NCBI RefSeq assembly: GCF_018129085.1 | Contig: NZ_JAAGBB010000002.1 | Span: forward strand, 181,183-245,182 | DNA length: 64,000 nt | Direction of reading: 5' to 3' | Origin: Plastoroseomonas hellenica | Lineage (GTDB): Bacteria > Pseudomonadota > Alphaproteobacteria > Acetobacterales > Acetobacteraceae | In this document: positions 25,780 through 33,587 of the stretch, one piece after another | How positions within the stretch are numbered: position 1 is the stretch's first letter | How the letters are laid out: the number at the start of each line of letters is the position of its first letter | Notes under the pieces: generated by a model | What the model saw: the letters and a program-made list of their open reading frames with translations, nothing else | The model's database searches: none | What the model was told of the DNA's origin: nothing | Made by a program: the position numbers and the translations under genes

Positions 25780-26195
25780 GCCTCGCAACCCGCCCGAAGC
25801 CCCAGCTCGACAACTGGAACCGCGCCTTCTGGGAAGCCTGCGGCCGCGGTGAACTCACGCTCCAACGCTGCAAGGCGACGGGGAAGTGCTTCTTCCCGCC
25901 GGCGCCGGTCTCGCCCTTCACCGGGCGCCCCGAATGGGAATGGATCACCGCCTCCGGCCGCGGCGAGCTCTGGTCCTACGTGGTGTTCCACCAGAACTAC
26001 TTCGCGGGGATGAAGGACGAGCTGCCCTATCCGGTCGTGATGGTGAAGCTGGATGAGGGTCCCTTCCTGCTGACCAATCTGGACGGCATGTCGGCAGCGG
26101 ATGCGAAGATCGGCATGCGCCTCGCCGTCCGCTTCCCGGGCGGGCCGGAAGGCTTCTCCCTGCCGCAATTCGGGCCGGAAGGAGCGGCGGCATGA
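25776..26195 (+). CDS. DUF35 OB-fold partner of the thiolase-fold protein
   Basis: A 139-residue DUF35 protein, equal in length to the one at 18146 and similar in sequence. The knuckle LTLQRCKATGKCFFPPAPVSPFTG again keeps only one Cys at the canonical positions, so zinc binding is doubtful. The OB-fold region (WSYVVFHQNYFAGM onward) is preserved. It lies between the thiolase-fold gene and an enoyl-CoA hydratase gene, overlapping both by four bases, so the three proteins are made in one tight unit. That order, hydratase product to aldolase, parallels the ChsH-Ltp2 steps of steroid catabolism. Confidence 0.87.
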   Translation: MSLATRPKPQLDNWNRAFWEACGRGELTLQRCKATGKCFFPPAPVSPFTGRPEWEWITASGRGELWSYVVFHQNYFAGMKDELPYPVVMVKLDEGPFLLTNLDGMSAADAKIGMRLAVRFPGGPEGFSLPQFGPEGAAA

Positions 26196-26968
26196 GCAGC
26201 CCGATCGAGATCACCCCGCATGATGGCTGGGCGGAGCTGCGCATCGACCGCGAGGACAAGCGCAACGCCATGAACCGCGCCAGCCGCGACGGGCTGATGC
26301 GGGCCTTCGAGGATCTCAGGAGCAAGGCCCGCGCGATCGTGCTGACCGGCACCGGCGCCAGCTTCTGCGCGGGGATGGACCTGAAGGAGCGCGAGGAGGA
26401 CCGCAAGGCCGGGATCGAGGGCGCTGGCGATGAGTGGATCGCCGTCAACATGGCGATCCGCGCGCACCCGGCGATCTTCATCGCGGCCGTGAACGGGCTG
26501 GCGCTCGGCGGCGGCGCCACGCTGATCAATGTCTGTGACCTCGCGGTCGCCAGCACCAAGGCGAGCATCGGCTGCCCGGAGATGGGGTTCTCGACCTACC
26601 CCGGCATGGCCGGTCCCGCGATCCAGCTCTCCGGCGTGACCCGCAAGCAGGCGGCCTGGCTGGTGCTGACCACCAACCGCATCGACGGCGCGACCGCCGA
26701 GCGCTGGGGCATGGTCAATGAATGCGTGGAGCCCGATCGCCTGCTGCCGCGCGCGCGGGAGCTGGCGCGACAGGTTGCACAATTCGACGCCGTGGCGCTG
26801 GCCGAGAGCAAGAAGGCGCTCGACCGCATCCCGGGCTTCATCACCGACTGGCAGGAGGCGATGGATCACGGCCAGATGGTGAACCTGATGATCCGTTCGA
26901 AGACCAGCGCGCAGGCCGAAGGCAATGCGCGCTTCGCGGCCGGCATCAAGAACCCCGGCCAGGGCTGA
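26192..26968 (+). CDS. Enoyl-CoA hydratase/isomerase family protein
   Basis: A 258-residue crotonase. DKRNAMNRASRDGLMRAFEDL, the first oxyanion loop ASFCAGMDLKE and the second loop AVNGLALGGGATLINVCDLAVAS are clear. The usual catalytic Glu at the first position is replaced in GCPEMGFSTYPGMAG, which keeps a Glu at the PE position (E144/E164-type), so hydration is plausible, but hydrolase or isomerase activity cannot be excluded. Its ATG overlaps the DUF35 stop codon. With the thiolase-fold/DUF35 pair it would supply a 3-hydroxyacyl-CoA for cleavage. Confidence 0.92.
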   Translation: MSSPIEITPHDGWAELRIDREDKRNAMNRASRDGLMRAFEDLRSKARAIVLTGTGASFCAGMDLKEREEDRKAGIEGAGDEWIAVNMAIRAHPAIFIAAVNGLALGGGATLINVCDLAVASTKASIGCPEMGFSTYPGMAGPAIQLSGVTRKQAAWLVLTTNRIDGATAERWGMVNECVEPDRLLPRARELARQVAQFDAVALAESKKALDRIPGFITDWQEAMDHGQMVNLMIRSKTSAQAEGNARFAAGIKNPGQG

Positions 26969-27036
26969 GCGTCCGATGACCGAAGGGGCCCGACGTATAC
27001 GTCGGACGGCCCGGAGGTCTGAATCGGCCGCTCGAC
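26969..27036. repeat. Imperfect repeat with 16-bp palindrome, copy a
   Basis: This 68-bp unit begins GCGTCCGATGACCGAAGG and ends GGTCTGAATCGGCCGCTCGAC. It contains the perfect palindrome CCGACGTATACGTCGG at 26990-27005 between GGCC-type arms. A second unit without the palindrome follows after 8 bp. The skeleton GCG..GATGAC..GGCC..GGCC..GTCTGAATC matches the dispersed 51-bp repeat, so the two families are probably related. It starts immediately after the hydratase stop codon. Confidence 0.7.
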
Positions 27037-27044
27037 TGACCCAA

Positions 27045-27098
27045 GCGTCCGATGACCGAAGGGCCGAACGGCCCGGAGGTCTGAATCGGCCGCTCGAC
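27045..27098. repeat. Imperfect repeat, copy b
   Basis: A 54-bp second unit, identical to copy a apart from a shorter centre (GGCCGAACGGCC in place of the long palindrome). The inner GGCC arms form a small hairpin with a GAAC loop. It lies 41 bp before the next Bug gene. Confidence 0.7.
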
Positions 27099-27139
27099 TA
27101 ACAAGTGCGGCAGCCCGACCAACGGGCGCCCGAGGAGCG

Positions 27140-28126
27140 ATGTCCATGCGTAGAACCAATCCCGGTGTCCTCGGGCGCCGGAACCTGCTGGCCATGCCGG
27201 CGCTGCTCCTGGCAGCAGGTGCTGCACAGGCGGATGCCTGGCCGACGCGGCCGCTGCGCATGGTCGTGCCCTATACGCCCGGCGGCGGCACCGACAATCT
27301 CGGCCGTCTGGTCGCCCGGCAATTGGCGGAGAAGCTGCGCCAGTCGGTAGTGATCGAGAACCGCGGCGGCGCCGGCGGCAACATCGGCGCCACCGTGGCG
27401 GCGCAGGCGAGTGATGGCCACACCTTGCTCTTCACCGGCAACGGCATCGCGATCAGCGACCTGCTGTTCCGCAACCCCGGCTTCGACTGGCGGCGGGACT
27501 TCATCCATGTCGCGCGCTTCGCCAGCACGACCATGCTGCTGGTGGTGAACCCTGCGGTGCCGGCGCAGAACCTCGCCGAGTTCATCGCCTATGCCCGCGC
27601 CAACCGGGACAAGCTGAACCACGGCACGCCGGGTGCCGGCACCTCCCAGCACCTCGCTGCCGAACTCTTCGACGACATGGCCGGCACCCGCATCATCCAT
27701 GTGCCTTATCGCGGCACCGGTCCCTCCGTCGCCGGCCTGCTGGCCGGCGAGGTGGAGGTGATGTTCGCGAGCGTCAGCGCGGTCGAGAGCTTTGTCCGGG
27801 AAGGCAAGGTCCGGGCGCTCGCCACCACCGCTGCCCGCCGCGCCCGCGCCTGGCCTGACTTGCCGGCGATCGCGGAGGCGCTGCCCGGCTATGCGGCGGA
27901 ACTTTGGTACACCATGGCCGTGCCGGCGCGGACGCCCGAGGCGAATGCGACGATCCTCGAGAATGCCGCGCGCGACGTGATGGCCGACCAGGCCTTCGGG
28001 CAATTGCTCATGGAGCGCGGCTTCGAGCCGGATTTCCTCGGCAGCCGGGCCCTGACCTCGGCGCTGGAAGCGGACGCCGCGCTCTGGGGACCGGCCTTGC
28101 GGCGCATCGGCATCAGGCCGGAGTGA
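27140..28126 (+). CDS. Bug family (TctC) solute-binding protein
   Basis: A 328-residue periplasmic Bug protein. The signal region (RRNLLAMPALLLAAGAAQADA) precedes WPTRPLRMVVPYTPGGGTDNLGR, VVIENRGGAGGNIGATVAAQ, GTPGAGTSQHLAAELFDD and HVPYRGTGPSVAGLLAGEV, all family hallmarks. It is followed after 7 bp by two CoA-transferase genes and another Bug gene (30254) that is closely similar in layout, including the GTGPSVAG segment. The pair flanking the transferases suggests a carboxylic acid is taken up and activated to its CoA ester. Confidence 0.93.
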   Translation: MSMRRTNPGVLGRRNLLAMPALLLAAGAAQADAWPTRPLRMVVPYTPGGGTDNLGRLVARQLAEKLRQSVVIENRGGAGGNIGATVAAQASDGHTLLFTGNGIAISDLLFRNPGFDWRRDFIHVARFASTTMLLVVNPAVPAQNLAEFIAYARANRDKLNHGTPGAGTSQHLAAELFDDMAGTRIIHVPYRGTGPSVAGLLAGEVEVMFASVSAVESFVREGKVRALATTAARRARAWPDLPAIAEALPGYAAELWYTMAVPARTPEANATILENAARDVMADQAFGQLLMERGFEPDFLGSRALTSALEADAALWGPALRRIGIRPE

Positions 28127-28133
28127 GAATCCC

Positions 28134-29120
28134 ATGACCGCACCCTTCGCCGGCAAGCGCGTGCTGGACCTCTCGGGCTTCGCGCCGCAGCGGCCGCATG
28201 CGCTGGCGATCGCGATGGCCGGCAAGCTCGCGGCGCAGTTCGGCGCCACCGTGATCCGGCCGCTGCCGCCTGGAGGTGACAGCCTCGCCGCGTTGCCGCC
28301 ATTGCTGCCCGACGGATCGAGCGCCCTGGCGCGCTTCCTGCTCGCCGGCCGCACCGGTGGCGATACCGGCGGCGCCTTCGACGCGGCGATCGGGGATGCG
28401 GCGGCGGTGATGGCCGCCGATGCCGCGCTCCGCGTGCGCATCAGCGTCTTCGGACCCGGCGAGGATCCGCCGATGAGCGAGCTCGGCCTGCTCGCCCTCT
28501 CCGGGATCCTCGCGGCCGTGCATCCGGAGGGCGAGGCGCCGCATCGGCTTGGCGGGCACCAGGCGGCCTATGCGGCAGGGCTTGCCGGCTTCACGGCGAT
28601 GGCGGCCGGGCTGCGCGCGGGGATGCGCGATATCGCCGACATCTCCCTCTTCGACACCGCCTGCTGGCTGAACTGGAAGGCGGCGGCGACGGTGGTGCTG
28701 CTCGGCGCCGCGGCTGCGGCGAAGGACAAGGAAGGCCGCGGCGGCTGGCACACCATGCGCGCCAAGGACGGGCATGTGGCGCTGGTCTATATGGCGAAGG
28801 ACTGGCCGCCGCTCCGTGACCTGATCGGCGATCCCAGCCTGGCGGAGCCGCGCTTCGCGACCCAGCGCGCGCGCGGCGAGAACATGGCCGCGCTGAACGC
28901 CGTCATGGCGCCCTGGTTCGCCGCGCGCACCCGTGCCGAGATCACCGCCGCCGCCCAGGCCAAGCGCATCCCGATCGGGCCGGTGCTGAGCCCGCGCGAA
29001 TTGCTGGCCGATCGCCAGCATGCTGCACGCGGCTTCATCGGCCCCGAGGGCACGCCGCGCCTGCCGATCCGGATCGACGGCGCAGCGCCGCAATGGATGG
29101 AGACCGGCCATGCCGCATGA
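28134..29120 (+). CDS. CaiB/BaiF CoA-transferase family protein, subunit lacking the catalytic Asp
   Basis: A 328-residue class III CoA-transferase-like protein, shorter than the usual 380-400 residues. The N-terminal Rossmann-like part (KRVLDLSGFAPQRPHALAIAMAGKLAAQFGATVIRP) is recognisable, but the RxGxNRNKR-type CoA-binding segment is shortened and the position of the catalytic Asp reads LGGHQAAYAAGLAGF, without Asp. The C-terminal part (GWHTMRAKDGHVALVYM, IPIGPVLSPRELLADRQHAARGF) is normal. I infer a structural subunit of a heteromeric transferase with the next gene, which it overlaps by 11 bp; benzylsuccinate CoA-transferase BbsEF has a comparable split. Confidence 0.85.
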   Translation: MTAPFAGKRVLDLSGFAPQRPHALAIAMAGKLAAQFGATVIRPLPPGGDSLAALPPLLPDGSSALARFLLAGRTGGDTGGAFDAAIGDAAAVMAADAALRVRISVFGPGEDPPMSELGLLALSGILAAVHPEGEAPHRLGGHQAAYAAGLAGFTAMAAGLRAGMRDIADISLFDTACWLNWKAAATVVLLGAAAAAKDKEGRGGWHTMRAKDGHVALVYMAKDWPPLRDLIGDPSLAEPRFATQRARGENMAALNAVMAPWFAARTRAEITAAAQAKRIPIGPVLSPRELLADRQHAARGFIGPEGTPRLPIRIDGAAPQWMETGHAA

Positions 29121-30219
29121 GGTCCCGCGATCCCCGGAAGGCCCGGGCGGCGCCGAGCCTCGGCACGCGGATGCGTCGCGGCGCGGCGGGCCGCTCGCCG
29201 GCATCCGCGTCGTCGATCTCGGCTGGCTGACCGCCGGCGCCGCGAGCTCGGCGTTGCTGCTCGACCTCGGCGCCGATGTGGTGAAGGTGGAAGGGCCGGG
29301 CGCGCTCGACCCCTTCCGCGACTGGAGCGGCGCCGATGCAGCCAGCGACTGGTGGAACCGCTCGCCCTTCTACAACTTCACCAATCGCGGCAAGCGCTCG
29401 CTCTGCCTCGACCTCAAGGATCCGCGCGGCCTCGCGGCGCTGATGCGCGTGCTGGAGGGCGCCGACGTGCTGGTGGAGAACTACCGGCGCGGCGTGCTGG
29501 CGAGCTTCGGCCTGGCGCCGGAGATGCTGCGGAAGCGCTTCCCGCGCCTGATCATCGCCAGCATCTCCTCCCAGGGGGAGGATGGGCCGGAGCGGGACAT
29601 GGTCTCCTTCGGCTCGACTTTGGAAGCGACCGGCGGCCTCGCCGCCCTGACCGGCCCTGCCGAAGGCGATCCGCAGATCACCGGGCGCAACATCAACTAC
29701 CCGGACCAGGTGGTCTGCCTCTTTGCGACTGGCGCCATCGTCGCGGCGCTGGCGCAGCGCGATGCGACCGGGCAGGGCGGGCATATCGACCTGTCGCAGC
29801 GCGAGCTCACCAGCTTCCTGCTGGGGGAAGAGCTGATCGCGGCGGCGGCCGGCGTGCCGACGCCGCGCCAGGGCAATGCCGATCCGGCAGCACCCGGCGA
29901 AGCCGTGCTGCCGGATGGCGAGGGTTGGCGGGCGGTCTGGGATGGCGGTGAGGCGCCGGTCAGGGATGGCGCGGCGCTCGCCGCCTCCCCGGAATTCGCG
30001 GCCGGCACCGCGATCCTGCGTGCGCCGGACGGACAGCCGGCCAAGGGCACGCCCTTCCGCTTCGGCACCTGGCCCGCCGGCATCGCGCGCGGCCCCTCCG
30101 GCCTCGGCGAGGACAACCGCGCGGTGCTGGCGGAAGCCGGCCTCACGCCGGAGGAAATCGCAGTGTTGGAAGCGGCAGGCGTGGTCGCGACGAAACCGCG
30201 GAGGGCACCGGCGCAATAG
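29110..30219 (+). CDS. CaiB/BaiF CoA-transferase family protein, catalytic subunit
   Basis: A 369-residue class III CoA-transferase. GIRVVDLGWLTAGAASSALLLDLGADVVKVE and FTNRGKRSLCLDLKDPRG form the CoA-binding fold, and Asp199 in INYPDQVVCLFATGAIVAAL is at the position of the catalytic Asp that forms the mixed anhydride. The start at 29110 lies inside the end of the previous gene; an in-frame ATG at 29020 would overlap much more. The C-terminal domain is short and ends in a stretch similar to those of CaiB proteins (GEDNRAVLAEAGLTPEEIAVLEAAGVV). With the previous gene it probably makes an alpha-beta transferase. Confidence 0.9.
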   Translation: MPHEVPRSPEGPGGAEPRHADASRRGGPLAGIRVVDLGWLTAGAASSALLLDLGADVVKVEGPGALDPFRDWSGADAASDWWNRSPFYNFTNRGKRSLCLDLKDPRGLAALMRVLEGADVLVENYRRGVLASFGLAPEMLRKRFPRLIIASISSQGEDGPERDMVSFGSTLEATGGLAALTGPAEGDPQITGRNINYPDQVVCLFATGAIVAALAQRDATGQGGHIDLSQRELTSFLLGEELIAAAAGVPTPRQGNADPAAPGEAVLPDGEGWRAVWDGGEAPVRDGAALAASPEFAAGTAILRAPDGQPAKGTPFRFGTWPAGIARGPSGLGEDNRAVLAEAGLTPEEIAVLEAAGVVATKPRRAPAQ

Positions 30220-30253
30220 CCTGAGACCACCTATAAATCCGGGAGGAACGACA

Positions 30254-31204
30254 ATGCAGAGAAGGCACTTCCTGGGCAGCGCCCTGGCCGCCGGCCTGGC
30301 GCAGCCGGCGCTCGCCAATCCGAACTGGCCGGACCGGCCGGTGCGCTTCATCATTCCCTTCCCGCCCGGTGGCGGCACCGATATCTGCGGCCGCCTGATC
30401 GGCCAGCGCTTCTCCGAGATATTCCGCCAGCCCTTCGTCGTCGACAACCGCGGCGGCGCCGGCAGCATGATTGGTACCAGGGCGGCAGGGCAGGCGCCGC
30501 CCGACGGCTACACCTTGCTGTTCAACGGCACCCTCTCGGTCATCCGCGACGGCTTCGATCCGCGGACCGTCATCCAGCATGTCGCGCGCGTCGCCATCAC
30601 CCACAACATCCTCGTGGTGAATGAGCGCGTTCCCGCCTCGACGGTGCCGGAATTCATCGACTATGCGCGGGCGCGGCCGGGGCGGCTGAACCACGGCACA
30701 GCGGGCCCGCTGACCTCGCAGCATCTCGCCGCGGTCATGTTCGACCTGATGGCCGGCACCAAGATCGAAAACGTGCATTACCGCGGCACCGGGCCCTCCG
30801 TCGCCGGCATCCTGACGGATGAAGTGCAGCTCATGTTCGGCTCCATGAGCGCGGTGCTGCCGCTGATCCAGGAAGGCAAGGTGAAGGCTCTGGCGACCGC
30901 TTCGGCCCGCCGTTCCCGGCTATTGCCCAATCTGCCGACGGTCGGTGAGTTCGTCCCCGGCTATGCGGCCGAGCTGACCTATTCCGTCAGCACGCCGCAT
31001 GGCGTGGCGCCGTCCATTCTCCGCCGGATCGAGGAAGGCGCGCGCCAGGCGGTGGCCGATGGCCCGGCGCTGGAAGGCCTGCTGAGCCGCGGCTTCGAGC
31101 CGGCCTATGAGACCGGCGACAGCCTGAACCAGGCGATCGATGCCGACATGCGGCGCTGGGCGGATGTCTTGCAGCGCGCCGGCATTAGATTGGAGGATTT
31201 GTGA
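30254..31204 (+). CDS. Bug family (TctC) solute-binding protein
   Basis: A 316-residue periplasmic Bug protein. RRHFLGSALAAGLAQPALA is a Tat-like signal, followed by WPDRPVRFIIPFPPGGGTDICGR, VVDNRGGAGSMIGTRAAGQA, GTAGPLTSQHLAAVMFD and YRGTGPSVAGILTDEVQLMFG. GGGAGGAACGAC precedes the ATG. It is the last gene of the Bug-CoA-transferase-CoA-transferase-Bug unit and resembles the first, so the two may bind related ligands or one may act as a sensor protein. Confidence 0.93.
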   Translation: MQRRHFLGSALAAGLAQPALANPNWPDRPVRFIIPFPPGGGTDICGRLIGQRFSEIFRQPFVVDNRGGAGSMIGTRAAGQAPPDGYTLLFNGTLSVIRDGFDPRTVIQHVARVAITHNILVVNERVPASTVPEFIDYARARPGRLNHGTAGPLTSQHLAAVMFDLMAGTKIENVHYRGTGPSVAGILTDEVQLMFGSMSAVLPLIQEGKVKALATASARRSRLLPNLPTVGEFVPGYAAELTYSVSTPHGVAPSILRRIEEGARQAVADGPALEGLLSRGFEPAYETGDSLNQAIDADMRRWADVLQRAGIRLEDL

Positions 31205-31232
31205 GGAGATAGTGGCCTGTGGGTCTGCCGTT

Positions 31233-32714
31233 CTATTTCGCGCGCAGCGGGATCTCCCGGATAGCGAAGGCGGCGAGGGTCGCCGTGGCCATGATGCCCG
31301 CGGAGACCCAATAGACATGCGCGAAGGCGGCTGCCAGCGCCGCCGCCATGCCGCGCACCTGGTCGGGCGGCATGGAAGCGCGCAGGTGCGGCTGGAACAG
31401 CGCCAGGCCATTGCCGAAGCCGGCATCGCCGAGCCGGCCGACCAGCAGCGCGATCAGCGCCGCGGTGCCGAAGGCGCCGCCCATCAGGCGGAAGAACATC
31501 ATGCAGGACAGGCCGATGCCGGCATCGCGCGGATCCAGCGCGTTCTGCAAGGCCACGGTCATCGGTGACATCTGCCCGCCGAAGGACAGGCCGAGCAGCA
31601 GGGTCAGCCCCAGATCCACCGGCAGCGAATGGCCGAGGCCGAGCATCGCCAGCAGTGCGCAGGCGAGCGTCGCCATGGCGCAGCCGGCGATCGGGAAGAT
31701 GCGGGTGCGCCCGGTGATGGTGATGATCTGCCCCGCGACGAAGGACCCGGCGACGGTGCCGACCGTCATCGCGATCAGCCGCACCCCGGCCTCGCCGGGC
31801 GGCAGGCCCAGCAGCAACTGGTAGTGCAGCGGGATGATCAGGATCAGCGCGAGCATCACGATGGAGGTGAGCAGCGTCACCAAGCTGCCCAATGCGAAGA
31901 CGCTGTTGGCGAAGAGGCGGATCGGCAGCATCGGCTCCGGCGCCCGCTGCTCCCAGAGGATCAGCGCGACGAGGAAGCCGATGCCGATGCCGAAGCCCGC
32001 CAGGCTGTCCGGCGAGGTCCAGGACCCCGTGCGCTGCACGGCGCTGATGCCGAGCAGCAGCGGCGTCGTGGAGGCGAGGATCAGTGCCGCCCCCAGCCAG
32101 TCGATCACCGGCTTGCCCTTCGGCAGCGGCAGGCGGCGGAGCTGGTGCCAGGTCATGCCGAAGGCGAGCGCGCCCAGCGGCAGGTTGATCCAGAAGATGT
32201 AATGCCAGGACAGGCTGTCGCTCAGCACGCCGCCGAGCACGGGGCCGACGACATTGGCGGTGGCGAAGGTGACGGAAAGGTAACCCTGGTACTTGCCGCG
32301 CTCGCGCGGCGGCAGGATGTCGCTGACGACAGCGATGGCGACCGAGCGCAGCCCGCCGCCGCCCAAGCCCTGCACGACACGCGCCGCGATCAGCCAGGGC
32401 ATGCTCTGCGACAGGGCAGCCAGGATCGAGCCGGCGACGAAGATGCAGACGCAGACCAGCAGCACCGGCCGCCTGCCATAGAGGTCGCTGAGCCGCCCAT
32501 AGATCGGCGTCGTGACCGTGGAGGCGATGAGATAGGCGGTGACCACCCAGGCCATCTCGTCCCAGCCGCCGAGGTCCTGCGCGACGGCCGGGAGCGCGGT
32601 CGCGATGATGGTCTGGTCGAGGGTCGCCAGGAACATCGCCAGCGCGACGCCGAGCATGATCGTGCGGATCTGTGCATGGGTGAACTGCGGCGGTGGCGCG
32701 GTGTCGGTGATCAT
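31233..32714 (-). CDS. MFS multidrug transporter, DHA2 (EmrB/QacA) family
   Basis: A 493-residue proton-driven efflux transporter with about 14 predicted helices. ATLDQTIIATALPAVAQDLGG is the N-terminal motif of the 14-TMS drug/H+ antiporters, STVTTPIYGRLSDLYGRRPVLL is motif A, and GPVLGGVLSDSLSWHYIFWINLPLG is motif C with its following loop. No membrane-fusion partner (EmrA) is adjacent, so it may act alone in the inner membrane. It is convergent with the Bug gene to its left. The substrate is unknown. Confidence 0.94.
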   Translation of the reverse strand: MITDTAPPPQFTHAQIRTIMLGVALAMFLATLDQTIIATALPAVAQDLGGWDEMAWVVTAYLIASTVTTPIYGRLSDLYGRRPVLLVCVCIFVAGSILAALSQSMPWLIAARVVQGLGGGGLRSVAIAVVSDILPPRERGKYQGYLSVTFATANVVGPVLGGVLSDSLSWHYIFWINLPLGALAFGMTWHQLRRLPLPKGKPVIDWLGAALILASTTPLLLGISAVQRTGSWTSPDSLAGFGIGIGFLVALILWEQRAPEPMLPIRLFANSVFALGSLVTLLTSIVMLALILIIPLHYQLLLGLPPGEAGVRLIAMTVGTVAGSFVAGQIITITGRTRIFPIAGCAMATLACALLAMLGLGHSLPVDLGLTLLLGLSFGGQMSPMTVALQNALDPRDAGIGLSCMMFFRLMGGAFGTAALIALLVGRLGDAGFGNGLALFQPHLRASMPPDQVRGMAAALAAAFAHVYWVSAGIMATATLAAFAIREIPLRAK

Positions 32715-32795
32715 GCCGCATTCTGGGCCGGGTCGCCCGGCGAGGCGAGGGGGGCTGGGGTTGCGGCGCGTATCGGACAGCGCTCAGATGCGGGT

Positions 32796-33578
32796 ATGAG
32801 CGACACGACCTTGACCACCGAACGCCCGATCGCCGAGCCGAAGCTCGCCGCCACCGTCCTGCTGCTGCGGGACGGCGCCGCGGGTCCCGAAGTCTTCATG
32901 GTGGTGCGCCATGGCGACATCGCCTTCGCCGGCGGCGCCCTGGTCTTCCCGGGCGGCCGGCTGGATCCCGCCGACCGGGTGCTGGCGGAGGCGCATGGGC
33001 TGGAGGGCGATGCCGGCGCGCTCCGCTTCGCGGCGTTGCGTGAAACTTTCGAGGAGAGCGCCATCCTGCTGACGCGGGAGGCGGCGCCGGCCGATGTCGC
33101 GCTGCGCCGCGGCTGGCAATCCGCGGTCTGCGCCGAGACGATCGGCTTCGGCACCCTGCTGGCGGAGCAGGGGCTGTCGCCCGCGCCGGAAGCATTGGTG
33201 CATTTCGCGCATTGGATCACGCCGCCATCCCGCCCCAAGCGCTTCGACACGCATTTCTTCCTCGCTGTCGCGCCGGCCGCGCAGGAAGCGGCGCATGACG
33301 GGGGGGAGGCGGTGGATTCGCTCTGGATCTCGCCGCGGGTCGCGCTCACCGAGGCCGATGCCGGCCGGCACAAGCTCGTGGTCGCGACGCGGCTGAATCT
33401 GATGCGCCTCGCGCGCTTCGACAGCGTCGCGGCGATCCTGGCGCATGCCGCCGCGACCCCGGTGGTGACGATCCGGCCGCGCTCGACGGAGACGCCGGAA
33501 GGGCGGCTGATGCACTTCCCGATCGAGGCCGGCTACGGGCTCGAGACCTATCTCTCGAACGATCCGGCTGCGATGTAG
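32796..33578 (+). CDS. NUDIX hydrolase, NUDT19-like with inserted Nudix box
   Basis: A 260-residue Nudix-fold protein. The Nudix box is split: GALVFPGGRLDPADRVLAEA is followed by about 15 extra residues before LRETFEESAILL, the RExxEExG-like core. This long insertion is typical of the NUDT7/NUDT19 group, whose known members hydrolyse CoA and acyl-CoA esters. A HFAHWITPPSRPKRFDTHFF segment is also characteristic. In a region full of CoA-ester enzymes a CoA-diphosphatase role is plausible but not shown. The start at 32796 has no clear Shine-Dalgarno. Confidence 0.88.
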   Translation: MSDTTLTTERPIAEPKLAATVLLLRDGAAGPEVFMVVRHGDIAFAGGALVFPGGRLDPADRVLAEAHGLEGDAGALRFAALRETFEESAILLTREAAPADVALRRGWQSAVCAETIGFGTLLAEQGLSPAPEALVHFAHWITPPSRPKRFDTHFFLAVAPAAQEAAHDGGEAVDSLWISPRVALTEADAGRHKLVVATRLNLMRLARFDSVAAILAHAAATPVVTIRPRSTETPEGRLMHFPIEAGYGLETYLSNDPAAM

Positions 33579-33587
33579 GTGACGCGT

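Noticed and set aside
26969..27098. Tandem repeats as IS ends or attachment sites
   Set aside because: There is no transposase or integrase gene nearby and no target duplication; they fit the intergenic repeat families better.
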